Source: Penium margaritaceum (Eukaryota; Streptophyta; Zygnematophyceae; Desmidiales; Peniaceae). From it: a stretch of 64,000 nt of DNA. Below are positions 22,961-34,260 of this stretch, one piece after another. A program made the position numbers and the translations under genes. The stretch covers positions 6,076-70,075 of the forward strand of contig SZWC01006916.1 in assembly GCA_023375785.1 (NCBI GenBank). The letters are read 5' to 3'. How positions within the stretch are numbered: position 1 is the stretch's first letter; every line of letters begins with the position of its first letter. The notes under the pieces were generated by a model that saw only the letters and a program-made list of their open reading frames with translations, made no database searches and was not told the origin of the DNA.

Positions 22961-24240
22961 CAGATGGCGGAAATGGGGGAGCTGGAGTACTACCTCGGGG
23001 TGAGCATGACGCGGAATCGAAGGGCGGGCACGCTTGAGCTGGGACAGGCCAAATATGTGGCCGAGGTGCTGCAGCGGTACGGCATGGAGGACTTCAAACC
23101 AGTTGGCAGTCTGGTCTCCACGACTTATGAACTGAGTGCGGCAATGGTACCGCAAAAAAAAGAAGAGCGGGAGGATATGGCAGGGGTGCCCTACCAATCG
23201 GCGGTGGGCAGCCTCATGTACGCCATGGTGGCGACTCGACCGGACCTGGCCTACGCGGTGGGCCAAGTGAGCAGGTATGTGGCCGATCCTGGGCCACTTC
23301 ACCGGCAGGCGGTCAAGTGCATCCTCCGCTACCTGCAGGCGACTCGGCATGCGCGCTTGAGGTTCGACGGCAAGGGGCGGGCGGACCCTTTGCGTCTGGT
23401 CTGCTACACGGATGCAGACTACGCTGGCGATGTGGACAAGCGGAAGTCCACATCCGGCTACGTGTTCTTCCTCGCTGGTGCAGCGGTCTCATGGTGCAGC
23501 AGGAAGCAGGACTGCGTCGCCACCTCCACAGTGGAAGCAGAGTACATCGCGCTGGCCGAGGCGGTCAAGGAGGCGGTGTGGCTCCGCAGGTTGCTGGGGG
23601 AGCTGGGCGTGCCGCNTCACCGGCAGGCGGTCAAGTGCATCCTCCGCTACCTGCAGGCGACTCGGCATGCGCGCTTGAGGTTCGACGGCAAGGGGCGGGC
23701 GGACCCTTTGCGTCTGGTCTGCTACACGGATGCAGACTACGCTGGCGATGTGGACAAGCGGAAGTCCACATCCGGCTACGTGTTCTTCCTCGCTGGTGCA
23801 GCGGTCTCATGGTGCAGCAGGAAGCAGGACTGCGTCGCCACCTCCACAGTGGAAGTAGAGTACATCATGCTGGCTGAGGTAGTCAAGGAGGCGGTGTGGC
23901 TCTGCAGGTTGCTGGGGGAGCTGGGCGTGCCGTAGCAAGAGCCTACGGTGGTGCAAGAGGACAACACCGGCTCAATCTCTCTGACCAACAACCCGAAGTA
24001 ACACAGGAGGACGAAGCACATTGACGTGCATTATCATAACGCACAGGACATGGTTGAAAAGGGGCAGGTGGTGTTGCAACACTGCAGCACGCACAACATA
24101 CTTGCGGATTGCTTGACCAAAGCGCAACCCGTGGACCGGCACGCATTGAGCGTGGCCGGACTTGGGATGACCAGCTATGGTGGGCTGGAGGACGCAGCGG
24201 AAGATGAGTGAGATCAGGCAGGAGCAGCGGGCATGGCAGG
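22961..24240 (+). pseudogene. Copia K RNase H and C-terminal region
   Basis: This follows RT. Visible landmarks are YQSAVGSLMYAMVATRPDLA, GQVSRYVADPG, LVCYTDADYAGDVDKRKSTS, GYVFFLAGAAVSWCSRKQ and, near 24,020-24,140, a segment reading KHIDVHYHNAQDMVEKGQVV and NILADCLTKAQPV. It ends just before the polypurine tract. A single N at 23,616 lies between two ~317-bp tandem copies of part of this region (see the separate entry). Confidence 0.88.
23299..23933. repeat. Tandem 317-bp copies around a single N
   Basis: Copy 1 is 23,299-23,615 and copy 2 is 23,617-23,933, separated by one N at 23,616. The copies are nearly identical with a few differences towards the end of copy 2. The same signature at 31,646 points to a scaffolding artefact rather than biology. 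Confidence 0.85.
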
Positions 24241-24254
24241 TGCAAGGGGGAGAA

Positions 24255-25240
24255 TGTTGTAGATTTGCCCGTCTGCATGCCCAAGTGCGGTGCCGGGAGG
24301 CGCCGACGAGCCGCCAGAGAGAGGAAATTCCTCGTCGACGGATCTGGCGACTCACTGATTACTCGGATCGTAAAATGTAGGATTGCCCCTGAAAGGTGAC
24401 GAGTTACTGAATCCGGTGGAAGTTGTTTCACTGGAATCGGACTAGTAACGACAGAGATATGGGCTTCCAAAGTTGGGGTGTGTGTGGCGGTTCTGGGAGC
24501 CGGCCGCGGTTCGACTTACGGTGAATAATTGACCGGACCGAGTAACAAAATGCCATCTGGGGATTTTGCTCCGGAAGATCTCCCGAGGCGTCCGGTGGAT
24601 GATCCGCTGGATTTCAGGAGTGCAGTTTGTTACTGAGGGACTTAGCCAAAATCCTGGCTCGGAGTCCGGAACTCAGTAGTATAGTTTGTTACTCGGGGAC
24701 TTCGTCAAAAGTCCGACTGGAGGTCCGCGAACAGGTTTCGACCCACATCAATCCCCATCACCAAAATCTATGATTAACTCATCGAAACAGACCCCAAAGG
24801 CGCGAGGGGCGCCACCACTACGCGTAGGGACATCTGCACCTCCGGAATGGCGTTTTTTATGGGTCCTTGATGTGTGAGGGCGCCTCGGCGGGCGACGTGG
24901 TGCAAGCCGCCGACTGAGGGGCTGATTTGGGGTGCTGCGCTTCGGATGACGTAGCGGGAGCTATGGTGATCCGAATCGCGCACGGTTTGGTGCGTTGGAG
25001 AGCTCATGACTAGCCCTACAAACGTTGAGATCATGTCCATGTTCAAAAACTAATGCAAAATCACGTTCTTCCCTTTGCAAAAGTGACTGTCTCACATTTG
25101 TCTTCAACTGCCAGAAACATAGCGTGAGGCGATCAGAAAGCTCACGCTTGGACTCAGAACCACCCACACAAAACACAGCCGTGAGCACGGAGGACCCTTC
25201 GGGCCACGTTGGAACCGCACCATGGTTTTCCGACATTTAC
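24255..25240 (+). repeat. Copia K 3' LTR and target duplication
   Basis: The LTR is 24,255-25,235 (981 bp), TGTTGTAGATTTGCCCG...TTTTCCGACA, followed by TTTAC (25,236-25,240). The matching TTTAC upstream is found before LTR copy 1 (16,348-16,352), not before the truncated 5' LTR. It contains the shared motif CTTCCAAAGTTGGGGTGTG. Confidence 0.9.
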
Positions 25241-27345
25241 TCTCAGAAGTACACGCGGCTCTAGATACGTGAAAGGTCACGTATGGCAATGGCACAAGTG
25301 GAAATGGAGAGCGTAACGCATGGAGCGGAAGAGTTGGTCAAATGTCAACATTAGTTTGGAACAATGTCTAGGACATTGGCTTTACCCCATCCCTCTCACG
25401 GGTCCGCCAAAGCGCGACTCCCATTTTTAATCCAAAAACTATCAACTAGTCTAAAAATGCTACACCCAGCTAGGTGGATTTGAATCCCCTTCTCCTCTAC
25501 GAGCACCTCCTAGAGCTGGAAATACCAAATAGAAACTAGGACTAGTACTAGTCTCTCCTCCGCCTAAAATTCTCTCAAACAAAATTACTTGTTTAATATT
25601 TTCCTTTCTCCTGTCTTCCCATCTTGCGACGGTCTTCGTTTCATTTTTCTTGTTGGCCTCCAAGCTTGAATTTGGTTCCGTGGCCCACGTTGTTTCTTGG
25701 TTGGTAGCTTTCCCGAAATTCCCATCAATGTTTTTCAAGCGATTGCGACAAGAGGGTAGCCGTCTGAAGCTGTAGTCGGCTTCCCCTTTGCTGAGTTGAC
25801 GTTGTGAGGCCTTGCAACCCCCTTTCATCGGTGCACACTTCAATGTTTTCCCACTCGCCTTTCTTCCATGCTAAGTCCTCGGCCTCCACCCCAACTAAAT
25901 TAGCGACGACGGCCTCGAGTCAAGTGGTCCCTCTCACAAGACACCTTTTATACTTATTGAAAAAACCCGCTCTTTTTCTCCATCCTCCCCTCTCATCGTC
26001 ATTTTCCAAATAAAATTTACGAGGCCATCCCCCTCTCGACGACTTCAATCGCTTTTGTGACTCCGCTTCGTCGCTCTCACCTTTTTGAAATTCACTTCAA
26101 GGGTGGCCCTCTCACGACCATCCTCTCTCTTTTTATAATTGAACAAGGAATCTCCCTCACGGTGCTCCTGCTTGCCGTAGGAATCACGAAGCTCATTCTG
26201 CCTTGCATAAATTTGTCTCTTCAATCGGGGAGCGACCGCGACCTCGCTCGCGTCAAGAAAATCAACTCTTCGTGCTTGTCGTTTCCGGGTCGCATGCTGC
26301 TTCCAGCCCCACTTCAGTCCTCATGTCGGATACCACAGCGCAATTATGAGTCGCGCTTGACCCTCTTTGTCACGACCTCCTTTAAAATCCGGCAGTCGTG
26401 TCGTTCTCTCCCAATGCTGCCTCACTCGTATCCCATTTCACACTCGCCTTGCTTTTGCACCGTGAAATTATTACGGCTCCCCACTGTTGTCCATCACGTG
26501 AATTAATTTATACCCAAAAAAATCCTTCCATGCCTTCTTCCCTCTTGCTGGTCCTCTTAGAGAGTTCACACTCGTTTCCCTCTCATATGGTTCCGTGCAT
26601 GTTTGTGAAGTCCGCTTCCTCGTGCCTCTCATGCTTCGGTGCCCACCGAAATACGCATGTGACACAATACCGTAACACCATCATGGTCACCTCGCGCAAC
26701 CCCTCAAATGGCATGAACGGTAGGCGCGAAGTCGCGACCCGCCGATCTCAAGCTTCCCCCTCACAAGCTTCCGCGCGACGAACCCAAGTCGCTTTCTTGT
26801 TCCCCTCTCAATGCCTCTTTCTTGTTCCCCTCTCGGGTCCACACAAAACTCCCGCGAGACACAATGTCTTGTCACCATCACGTACACCTCGTGCCACTTT
26901 GCGTTTCTCGTAATTCCGGTGACCGGAGTCCATTTTTCCACCGCCACTACAGTCCCTCTTATAGCTCGGATCCGCCTCGCACTCGTAGCGAACACAATGC
27001 CCTGTCACCATCATGGTTACCTCGGTCACTTTCGCATAACTTAGTTGTTAGAAGTCGGATTCTGACGCTGATAGGTGCGTTGGATAGCTCACAAGTATGT
27101 GCATCCTATGGAGTGGTGCCAAGGCTTTACCAGGTCACGCTTCGCCAAAGTTGTGCACCCCCAAAAACAAAACACCATGCCACCATCATGGTCACCTCCG
27201 TCCCCCGGCCGTAACTTAGTCATTTGAACTCAGAATCGAGCGCCGTAAATTGCGTTGGATAGATCTTGCTGAGACATACGTAGATCTCCAAACTGAACTT
27301 TTGCATGAGTCTTTGTTGCTTATTTTCCCTCCAAAAGTCACGCCC
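25241..27345. repeat. Flank segment C, copy 2, and continuation
   Basis: 25,241-27,145 repeats 17,340-19,242. From 27,146 the sequence continues beyond the first copy with another unit of the CACCATCATGGTCACCTC type (about 27,179), so this copy is the longer, probably original flank. No coding domain is recognised. Short frames here have no similarity that I can name. Confidence 0.7.
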
Positions 27346-27539
27346 CCTTACCCAAAACTCCCCGACTTTCCTCTCGCTCTTCCACCGTAAGCGATTTTGC
27401 CACCGCCGATGATGCCAAAAATTTCTCTTGAGTCACATGATTTTGTGATCCACCTTTTTTCGGATTGCACTAGAACTTGTGGATTGCTACGGGAGACGTT
27501 AATACGTTCCTTAAAATTCTTGACAGTACCTACACCTTG

Positions 27540-30500
27540 TCCAAGTGGAAAAGGAGGATTGGGGTACTCAAGGGATGCTCTCTTTAAAGTCACAACCCTT
27601 TGAGAGACTGACAGAGCTTTGCAAAGAGAATCAGTTACACCCTGACCCGAGTTGGGAGAAAACTATGTATTCATACACTAGCTTTTCTGTCAACCATCTG
27701 AATCACAAAAGGCAAAGAAGGAGCTGGAAGCCTACATGTAAGGAGACATGCCCTTGAAGAGGTATGTTGATTCTTTCATCAAGACTATAAAGAAGGTAGA
27801 CGAGAATCACCTGAGTGAACAGGCTAAAATTGACATTTACCTGACCGTCTTGGCTAGCCCAAAACTTCAGGTTTTCTGCCTCCAAGATGACGGGAAGGAG
27901 TGGGAGAGGTTGTGTGCTCTCGTGACACATGTTTATAAGGTCTACAAGGTGAACTCTAGTCTTCAACATTACGATTTTCATGAGAGCCAAACTTCACGTG
28001 ACACACTAGCCCAATAGGTAGTACCCCAAAGCGCCTAGTAGAGACCACATTTGAGCTGTCAAAGATGTTTCATTGTCACGATGGAAAGAGCACACCTTGT
28101 AGCGTTATCATCTGCAAGATTTGCAAAAAGGCTTGACACATCGCACGTGACTGTTGTCATTGTAAATAACAATCACAACAGGTGCGAGGACGATAGCACA
28201 GTCAGATGCTCCACGGGCATGGCTGATGCCATGGTGGGGCCAACATTGTCCAAATGGCAAAGGTCAGAATCGCTTCCATGGGGGTGGCTAGCAACAAGGT
28301 GGACAACACTAGGGCGATGACAATACCCCAGCAGGCCAGGGGCACCCTGAGAGGGGCCAACGCTAAGGCCAGGCCATAGCAGCCATGCAACTTCCTGATG
28401 CACATGGTGGCCAGCATGGACGCGGATGCTCTCATGAGGAGGAAGATGATTTCAAGGGAGTAGCGGCCGCACGCGCTTGCTGTGTCCAGCATGGCCATGA
28501 GCAAGATATCTAGGATCCCGATTAGCCACGAGTGGGCTACTACCTAGGGTTGTTGTGAGTCATGGAGTGGAAGATAGATAATTTATATTTTGTGATGATT
28601 ATCTCAAGAACTTTGAGTTTCTTTTGGCACAATTTGTATCAACGATCTATGCACCATTCATAAATCCCGAGTTTCTCTTCCATGATTTTTTAAGCCCACT
28701 TGCTCATGTAACAAAGGAAAACTTAGAAAACCACACACACTTGGTCGTAGCTACAAAAGAAACTTGACTCTCTGTCTTGGAAGCTGCATATGAGGCCCAT
28801 ACAAAAAAAAATCTGTAACATCAACAACGGTGACTGTACTCGCCAATTAAGAGAAGAGCATGTTTGTGTTCAAAGGATGGAAGCGTTTGGAATCAATCAC
28901 AAAAGAACACTGCATGTAGAAATAGATGGATAGTATGGTGGAGCTGCAAAAAAGTACTCATGCTTATTGCATTTACCACTTGAAAGGAAAGCTCCCATCA
29001 AGTGTTTTCCGACGTAAGTCAGAAGCTAAAATGACCATGTAGTGCAATGAAAAACTAGCAGGTACTCTATTACGCATCCCTACTAATACAGAAGCAGTTG
29101 ACTCCTTTGTGAGTGGAGCATTCATGTGTATGTTACACTTGAGGTACACGTCTTGTACAAGCATGGTGCTTTTCGGTGACAATAGGGGGTGCCGGTGATT
29201 GGCAAGTATACGACAGGACTCACCCGGCTTCATGGCCACTGTTTTTCTAACAGCATTAGAACTCATGGATCCCTTGGATATTGTGCTTAGGGACCCATGG
29301 CTTGTGAGCCAAAAGCACTTATGTACTTCACCTCAAAGATGTTACAAATCTGCAGTAGATGGAGAACTATCAATTTCTCTCTAATCCCTTATATTCAACG
29401 TTCTCAAGCCCTATCCCAAGGTAGCCACACAACACTCTTAGTGAAGAGACCGTTACAACAAGGCTGTTGGTACTTCCTTGTGACCCTGAAGAAAATCGAT
29501 GATGACCTGGAGAGTGATGTACCCTCAGGGATTGCCATAATCCTCTCTAAGTTCTCAGATGAGTTAAACCTCCACCGGATGGGTTGCCACCTTGGCATGT
29601 GATCGGACACACTATCCTGCTGGAACCAGGGACTATACTCCCCTTTCAATCAATGTACCGTTTGAGCGGAACAACAAGAATCCAAAACACAAATCACAGA
29701 ATACCTCAAACAGGCTGGATGGAATCAAGTTCATTTCATTTAGGACTCCCATCCCCTTTGTGAATAAAAAGATTGAGGTTTGAGGATATATGTAGACTAC
29801 CGGATGTTGAACAAACTTACTATGAAAATCTTATGCTCACTTCCACGTATCAAGGATTTGTTAGACCAACTTCAAGGATCAAAAGTGTTTACATCCCTCA
29901 ACCTCTCCCAAGGATACCATCAGATACCGATCACTGAGGAGGATGCACTAAAGATGGCATACAGGATCCATCTAGGATACCACCAGTTCTGAGTCCTATG
30001 TTTTACAGTCACGAACGCAACTGCATGTTTCAAGCCGTGATGAAACACATCTTCAGGGACCACCTTGGCAAGTCAGTCTTGGTGTAACTTGATAGTATCC
30101 TGATCTTCTTGAAGAACCACAAATAACATAAGCAACACATACAGTCAATCCTTGAGATCCTTCAAGCAAATTAATTCCTTGCAAAGAAGAGAAAGTGCAA
30201 GTTTCTGTAGCCAAAGTCGGAGTATCTGGACCACATCATCAACGGCAAAGGGATCCGGGTGGATCCTTGGAAGGTGGAGGTTGTAAACAATTGGCTTCAA
30301 CCTAAAACATGGACCAGCTTTGCTCTTTCCTTGGCCTCAAAAACTGCTTCCGACGGTTTTTGAGAGGCTATTCCACCTTGGTTAGCTCCCTCAATACCCA
30401 AACTCGGAAGATGGTTGCGTGGATTTGGTCAAAAAACTGTACCTAAGCATTTTCAAACGGTTGAGTCAATGCTGATATTGGCGCCAGTACTTGTACTCTC

Positions 30501-31180
30501 AGATCCAAAAAAAAACTTAGAAAGTACATTGTGATGTTGTTTAGACGTTGTTGTCATGCAAGGTGGCCACACTGTTGCCTATGAGAGTTGCAAGCTTTTG
30601 GATTAAGGGACCAGATACATTACGGAAGATCAAGAGCTTCTTGTATCGTGCATGCTTTCAAGCTATGGAGTTACTACTTTAAGGGTGCCAAAGAGCACAA
30701 CGATATGGTCACTGACCATAACCCCCTCACTTTGTTCCAGAAAAAACCAAACCTTTCAAGAAGAAAGATATGGTGGAGCGAGTTCTTGAGTCAATTCACA
30801 TTCATGTGCAAGTACAAACCAAGACGTACCAACGTGGTCGACCTCCAGAGTCGGAACCCGTCGTACGTGGCTCATGTGGAAGACAACGAGGACATCACCA
30901 AACGACACAATGTAGCACTTGTATCGGTGACCACGCTGAAACCAACCACACTCCGCCCATCCCCACGGACATTAACTGGTGTCAATCCCTTCAAGAATCA
31001 AATCCGAATGGACTATACCATGGAACCTTGGTTTGCCGTGTTAAAAAACAACAAACGTCATAGCCTTGTCGAGGCTACGGGAATTTACTGGCATGGTGAA
31101 GGCGTGGTAGTTCCAACTGTGAACAACGTCCATGAACACATCACGTTTCACTTCCATAAGCCTCCATCAGCAACCACAAC
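27540..31180 (+). mobile_element. Ty3/gypsy retrotransposon fossil, plus strand
   Basis: Decayed gypsy element with gag (27,748-28,017: MPLKRYVDSFIKTIKKVDENH and DGKEWERLCALVTHVYKVYK) and a degenerate zinc-knuckle area near 28,070-28,170. RT lies at 29,780-29,992 (RIYVDYRMLNKLTMKI, VFTSLNLSQGYHQIPI) and RNase H at 30,588-31,000 (VTDHNPLTLFQK, YKPRRTNVVDLQSRNPS). The domain order fits gypsy. It is broken many times and looks old. No LTR pair is attached with confidence. Confidence 0.75.
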
Positions 31181-31183
31181 GGC

Positions 31184-31231
31184 ATCTACACCCCTCTAGC
31201 AGCAGAAGGCTGCTGCTACAGGGGCATAGAT
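31184..31231. repeat. Hairpin, 22-bp arms
   Basis: ATCTACACCCCTCTAGCAGC... (31,184-31,205) pairs with 31,210-31,231 around the 4-base loop AAGG, with three mismatches in 22. It ends five bases before the solo LTR at 31,237, at the right edge of the gypsy coding remnant. Confidence 0.7.
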
Positions 31232-31413
31232 GCTATTGTTGGCCTGAGGGTGAGTGTGAACCCTGGAGGGTCCCTAGCAATGGCTGGTTCACAACACCAA
31301 CTGTTTTTTGGAGAGACTAAAACTGAGGAGGCAACTGGTTCCAAGGATGGCAGAAAACTAGTCAGAGAGTGTGGCTACAGTTTTGGCCTCAATTGAATGG
31401 GAATGAACACTTG

Positions 31414-31878
31414 ATCAAGACTCACAAGCAGTGGCATTTTATAGCCACTGATCTAAGCTTTCCAGAACACCAAAGCATGCCAGATTTGAAGCTTCCTAGC
31501 AGATTCTATGGCTTCTAGAGTGGCCCTTGGTAGGCTGTCCTTTTCCCACCTAGGAAGGCATCCCTTCCCTCCTCTAGAAGCTTCTGCCCCTTCCTAGATT
31601 CCTCAGCTTGCTTCTAGTAGGAGGGAAGGTGTCCAGAAGACCAAGNATCAAGGCTCACAAGCAGTGGAATTTTATAGCCACTGATCTATGCTTTCCAGAA
31701 CACCAAAGCATGCCAGATTTGAAGCTTCCTAGCAGATTCTATGGCTTCTAGAGTGGCCCTTGGTAGGCTGTCCTTTTCCCACCTAGGAAGGCATCCCTTC
31801 CCTCCTCTAGAAGCTTATGCCCCTTCCTAGATTCCTCAGTTTGCTTCTAGTAGGAGGGAAGATGTCCAGAAGACCAAG
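31414..31878. repeat. Tandem 232-bp copies around a single N
   Basis: Copy 1 (31,414-31,645) and copy 2 (31,647-31,878) are of equal length, differ at only a few bases and are separated by one N at 31,646. This is the same pattern as at 23,616 and suggests overlapping contigs joined end to end. Confidence 0.85.
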
Positions 31879-32039
31879 ACACCTCTAGATGCCTTGTAGG
31901 ACAATTCACCCCTTCTAGAAGGTGTGCCACCTTCCTGGACCCTCACCTGGCCTTCTAGAAACTTAAAGAGGAACTCTAGAGGTTGAGCTAGCTTCCTAGC
32001 ATCTATTTTCCACCTCCCTTGAGGCAGGGCAGAATTTCA

Positions 32040-32112
32040 TCTTGTGGGACTTGAACCCGGGCCCCTGCCTCTATAGATGAACACCATTAACCACTAAGCC
32101 ACCTTGGCTTGT
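32040..32112 (-). repeat. tRNA-derived (SINE-like) module
   Basis: On the minus strand, TGGCTTAGTGG matches the pol III A box and GGGTTCAAGTCCC matches the B box, about 32 bases apart. The acceptor ends do not pair into a full tRNA, so it is a tRNA-derived sequence rather than a tRNA gene. It lies inside the solo LTR at 31.2-32.2 kb. Confidence 0.6.
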
Positions 32113-32179
32113 CTTTTTGGTGTTCCTTTTTGGAGTCACTCCTGCCATGGTGAGGAGCATTACTCCAACAACTATTGTG

Positions 32180-32930
32180 GTCACTTCTCCCTCTGCTACG
32201 TGCAACTGCCAGTGCCGCCGCTGCTGCTTATGCTGTAGCTGTTGCTGCTGACTAGGCTGCTGCTTTTGCTCCTATAATTGTTGCCGTAGCTGTTGTAGCT
32301 GCTGCTGCAGCTGCTACCACAGCTGCTGTTACGGCTGGTGCTAGAGCTGCTGCTGTTGCCGAGGCTGCGACTGCTGCTGAAGTGGCGGCCTAAGACTTCT
32401 TTGCTGTGGTTTTTGTTGCTAAAGCTGCTACAAGAGCTGCTTTCACTGCTGCTTCTTCCGCACGCGGCTACCAAATGTCACTGTAATTATTATTTTGTGG
32501 GACCAGTTGGTCCCACAAAATAATAATTACAGTCGTTGCTATTGCTGCAACCATTGCGGCTAGCTTGGCTGCTGCTGCCACTACTCAAGCTATTGCCATG
32601 AATGTTGCAGCTGGTGCTACGGCTGCTCCTGCAGCTGCTGCTATTGTCGAGGCCACTGCTGCTGTGGCGGCTTAAGACACCGTCACTCGTGCTTCATGTT
32701 GCTGCCACGATGTGTGCTGCGATGAAGAAAACTGTAATAAAAAAATCACCAGCATTCCTCTGCCGGCTCTGCTGGAGGACTACGTGACTTGAGCCCTTAG
32801 CTCAGGGCCTCCACGTTGCCAGGTTCTGCATGCCCCACCCAACCCAGCCCAGCCCAGGTTTTTTCTAAGGCGGTGCTAAGTGCTGTACGATGAAATGAGG
32901 AGGTTATGTCTCTCTACTGATCTGATACCA
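32180..32930 (-). mobile_element. Alanine-rich LTR element remnant, minus strand
   Basis: On the minus strand a primer-like site TGGTATCAGATC (32,919-32,930 in plus coordinates) is followed by a leader. After it comes about 600 bp of GCA/GCT-rich sequence that reads mainly as Ala, Val and Thr (e.g. ATAAVASTIAAAAGAAVAPA). A near-identical layout occurs on the plus strand at 37.9-39.6 kb. No gag, protease or RT is seen. It is interpreted as a non-autonomous LTR element and is broken. A perfect palindrome interrupts it at 32,480-32,533. Confidence 0.45.
32480..32533. repeat. Perfect palindrome, 26-bp arms
   Basis: The arm ACTGTAATTATTATTTTGTG continuing to GGACCA (32,480-32,505) is repeated exactly inverted at 32,508-32,533 around a 2-base centre GT. 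No mismatches. It may be a tiny foldback element or a terminator-like hairpin. No clear target duplication is seen. Confidence 0.85.
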
Positions 32931-33761
32931 TGAGAGAATGGAGATACCTCTTGAGCAATGATCTGTGTGAGTGTATATTGCATAGAACACAACGTGACAG
33001 ACGGTGCTTAAAAAGGTGGAGAGACGGAAAAGAAATTCTTAGAAATGTGAGAGTTGGTTTAAATAATGAGTGAGAGAAAGGGATATCCCCTCCACCCTCG
33101 GTCAGGCCAGTGTGTGTGCAAACTGCGCAACAGCTGGCCTATGGGGAAGCGCAGAAAATATCTATGAGCTACCAAACAGGAATGGGATGGATCCCGGCAA
33201 CAGTACGGGTCACTCAAGTGGCCAAATGACAAAACGAAAAAAGCAGTGGAAGCAGAAAAATTATTTCTATAGAGCTAATCTGACAAAGAGCAGAAGTGAT
33301 GTTACCGAAGATGTGGCCCTCGTGAACTGGCCATTGAGAAAATTCGCGTGGGCACACAGGGATGTGCAAGATAAGGCTGAGACCATCAAAGTAGCTGTCG
33401 ACCACTATAGATTGCTTGCATGTGAATGGCGTCAAGTCCAGAGGTCATCAAGCTTGAATTAACAACAGGGCGCAACACCTGAACGCGAAAATAGTGAACA
33501 ACATTCTTGCTGGGCGGCATGCATGGATAGTGACCGTAGGAGGTTGGAGATACCCAGCATGGTTGTCACACGGATGTTCCAGCATAAAGGGGGGAGGCCT
33601 CTACCAGGCAAGTTGAAGTTTAGGTCAAAGAGCCATGCACGTGTTCATGTTAAGCTAGTCGTCAAAATTGTTGATTTTCTTTCACAATATTGATGTCTCA
33701 CTATGTGGAACTCCTTCTTGTTTGTTATGAACCGGGACGGGTTGTAATACGTGGGGAGGAA
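32931..33761. other. LTR-like edge and unassigned sequence
   Basis: From 32,931 (TGAGAGAATGGAGATACC) the sequence should be the end of the minus-strand LTR that precedes the TGGTATCA primer site, but its other edge is not found. A 130-codon open frame (33,070-33,462, plus strand) has no domain I recognise. The end (33,731-33,761) has GAACCGGGACGG followed by the polypurine tract GTGGGGAGGAA, so part of this belongs to a gypsy element whose 3' LTR starts at 33,762. Confidence 0.4.
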
Positions 33762-34056
33762 TGTAGTGGGAGGACCAATTTGGCCGTCCCTCCTCACGGT
33801 CGCAAGGGGTTTTTGGACACCACTCATCGCAACGGCTAGGGCTGGCTGGCGGCCAGCCCTTTACTGGCTGTCGGCCAGCTGGATGCGAGCTGGACGGTCA
33901 GCAACCCGTCAGGTGACTGGCCGCCCACCTGCATGCCACCGATCGAGCGACCAGCTTGTTCAGACAGAAGGCCGCAAGGCCTCAAGGGCTGATGCTGTGG
34001 CCTCAAGCCCTTGTCCTCGCCCTCTCCTCCTCGCCTCCTCAAATGAGTGGGACGAG

Positions 34057-34102
<46 letters not shown>

Positions 34103-34260
34103 AGGAAGTGAGGCACGAGAGAAAGATAAAAGCACCAATGCAAAATTACCGGACATGCGTCGCACGCGGCGATTTTGCAGCATCACCTGAAAATGAAATT
34201 TAAGTTTATTTAGTGCAAACTTTGAGTTCTGAACACGGAAAACTCGTACGAACTCACAAG
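33762..34260 (+). mobile_element. Gypsy 3' LTR start, right edge unclear
   Basis: TGTAGTGGGAGGACC follows a polypurine tract, and the upstream motif GAACCGGGACGG is shared with the minus-strand LTR G2 at 1879-2319. The LTR bodies are not otherwise similar. It contains repeated GGCCAGC/GCTGGC words (33,840-33,930) and a GA microsatellite. I could not place its end. Confidence 0.5.
34057..34101. repeat. (GA)n microsatellite
   Basis: About 21 uninterrupted GA units. Confidence 0.95.

Larger units (their letters stand above)
19243..25240 (+). mobile_element. Ty1/copia retrotransposon K
   Basis: A truncated 5' LTR (19,243-19,506) is followed by a primer site, gag, protease, integrase, RT and RNase H, a polypurine tract (GCAAGGGGGAGAA, 24,241-24,254), a complete 3' LTR (24,255-25,235) and TTTAC (25,236-25,240). 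The order integrase before RT defines copia. The truncated 5' LTR and the 3' LTR differ by roughly 3-4% by eye, so it is the youngest element here. It is close to whole internally with only a few breaks. One single-N assembly join lies inside it. Confidence 0.9.
31232..32175 (+). mobile_element. Solo LTR with TGTTGG...CCAACA ends
   Basis: 31,237-32,170 begins TGTTGGCCTGAGGG and ends ATTACTCCAACA, a 6-bp inverted pair. Flanks GCTAT and ACTAT match at four of five bases, consistent with an old target duplication. It contains TTTTATAGCC, a TATA-like element, repeated because of an internal tandem copy around an N, and a tRNA-like module near its right end. No internal retroelement sequence is attached. 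Orientation is inferred from the TATA-like site. Confidence 0.55.

Noticed and set aside
31414-31878. A genuine tandem repeat
   Set aside because: Equal-length copies around a single N look like an assembly join; the same pattern occurs at 23,616.
32196-32787. A host alanine-rich or serine-rich protein gene
   Set aside because: Open reading is short and changes frame; it follows a retroelement primer site and resembles 38.2-39.6 kb, so an element origin is preferred.
33070-33462. 130-codon plus-strand frame
   Set aside because: Starts near an LTR edge, no domain, no relation to neighbouring gypsy proteins that I can see.
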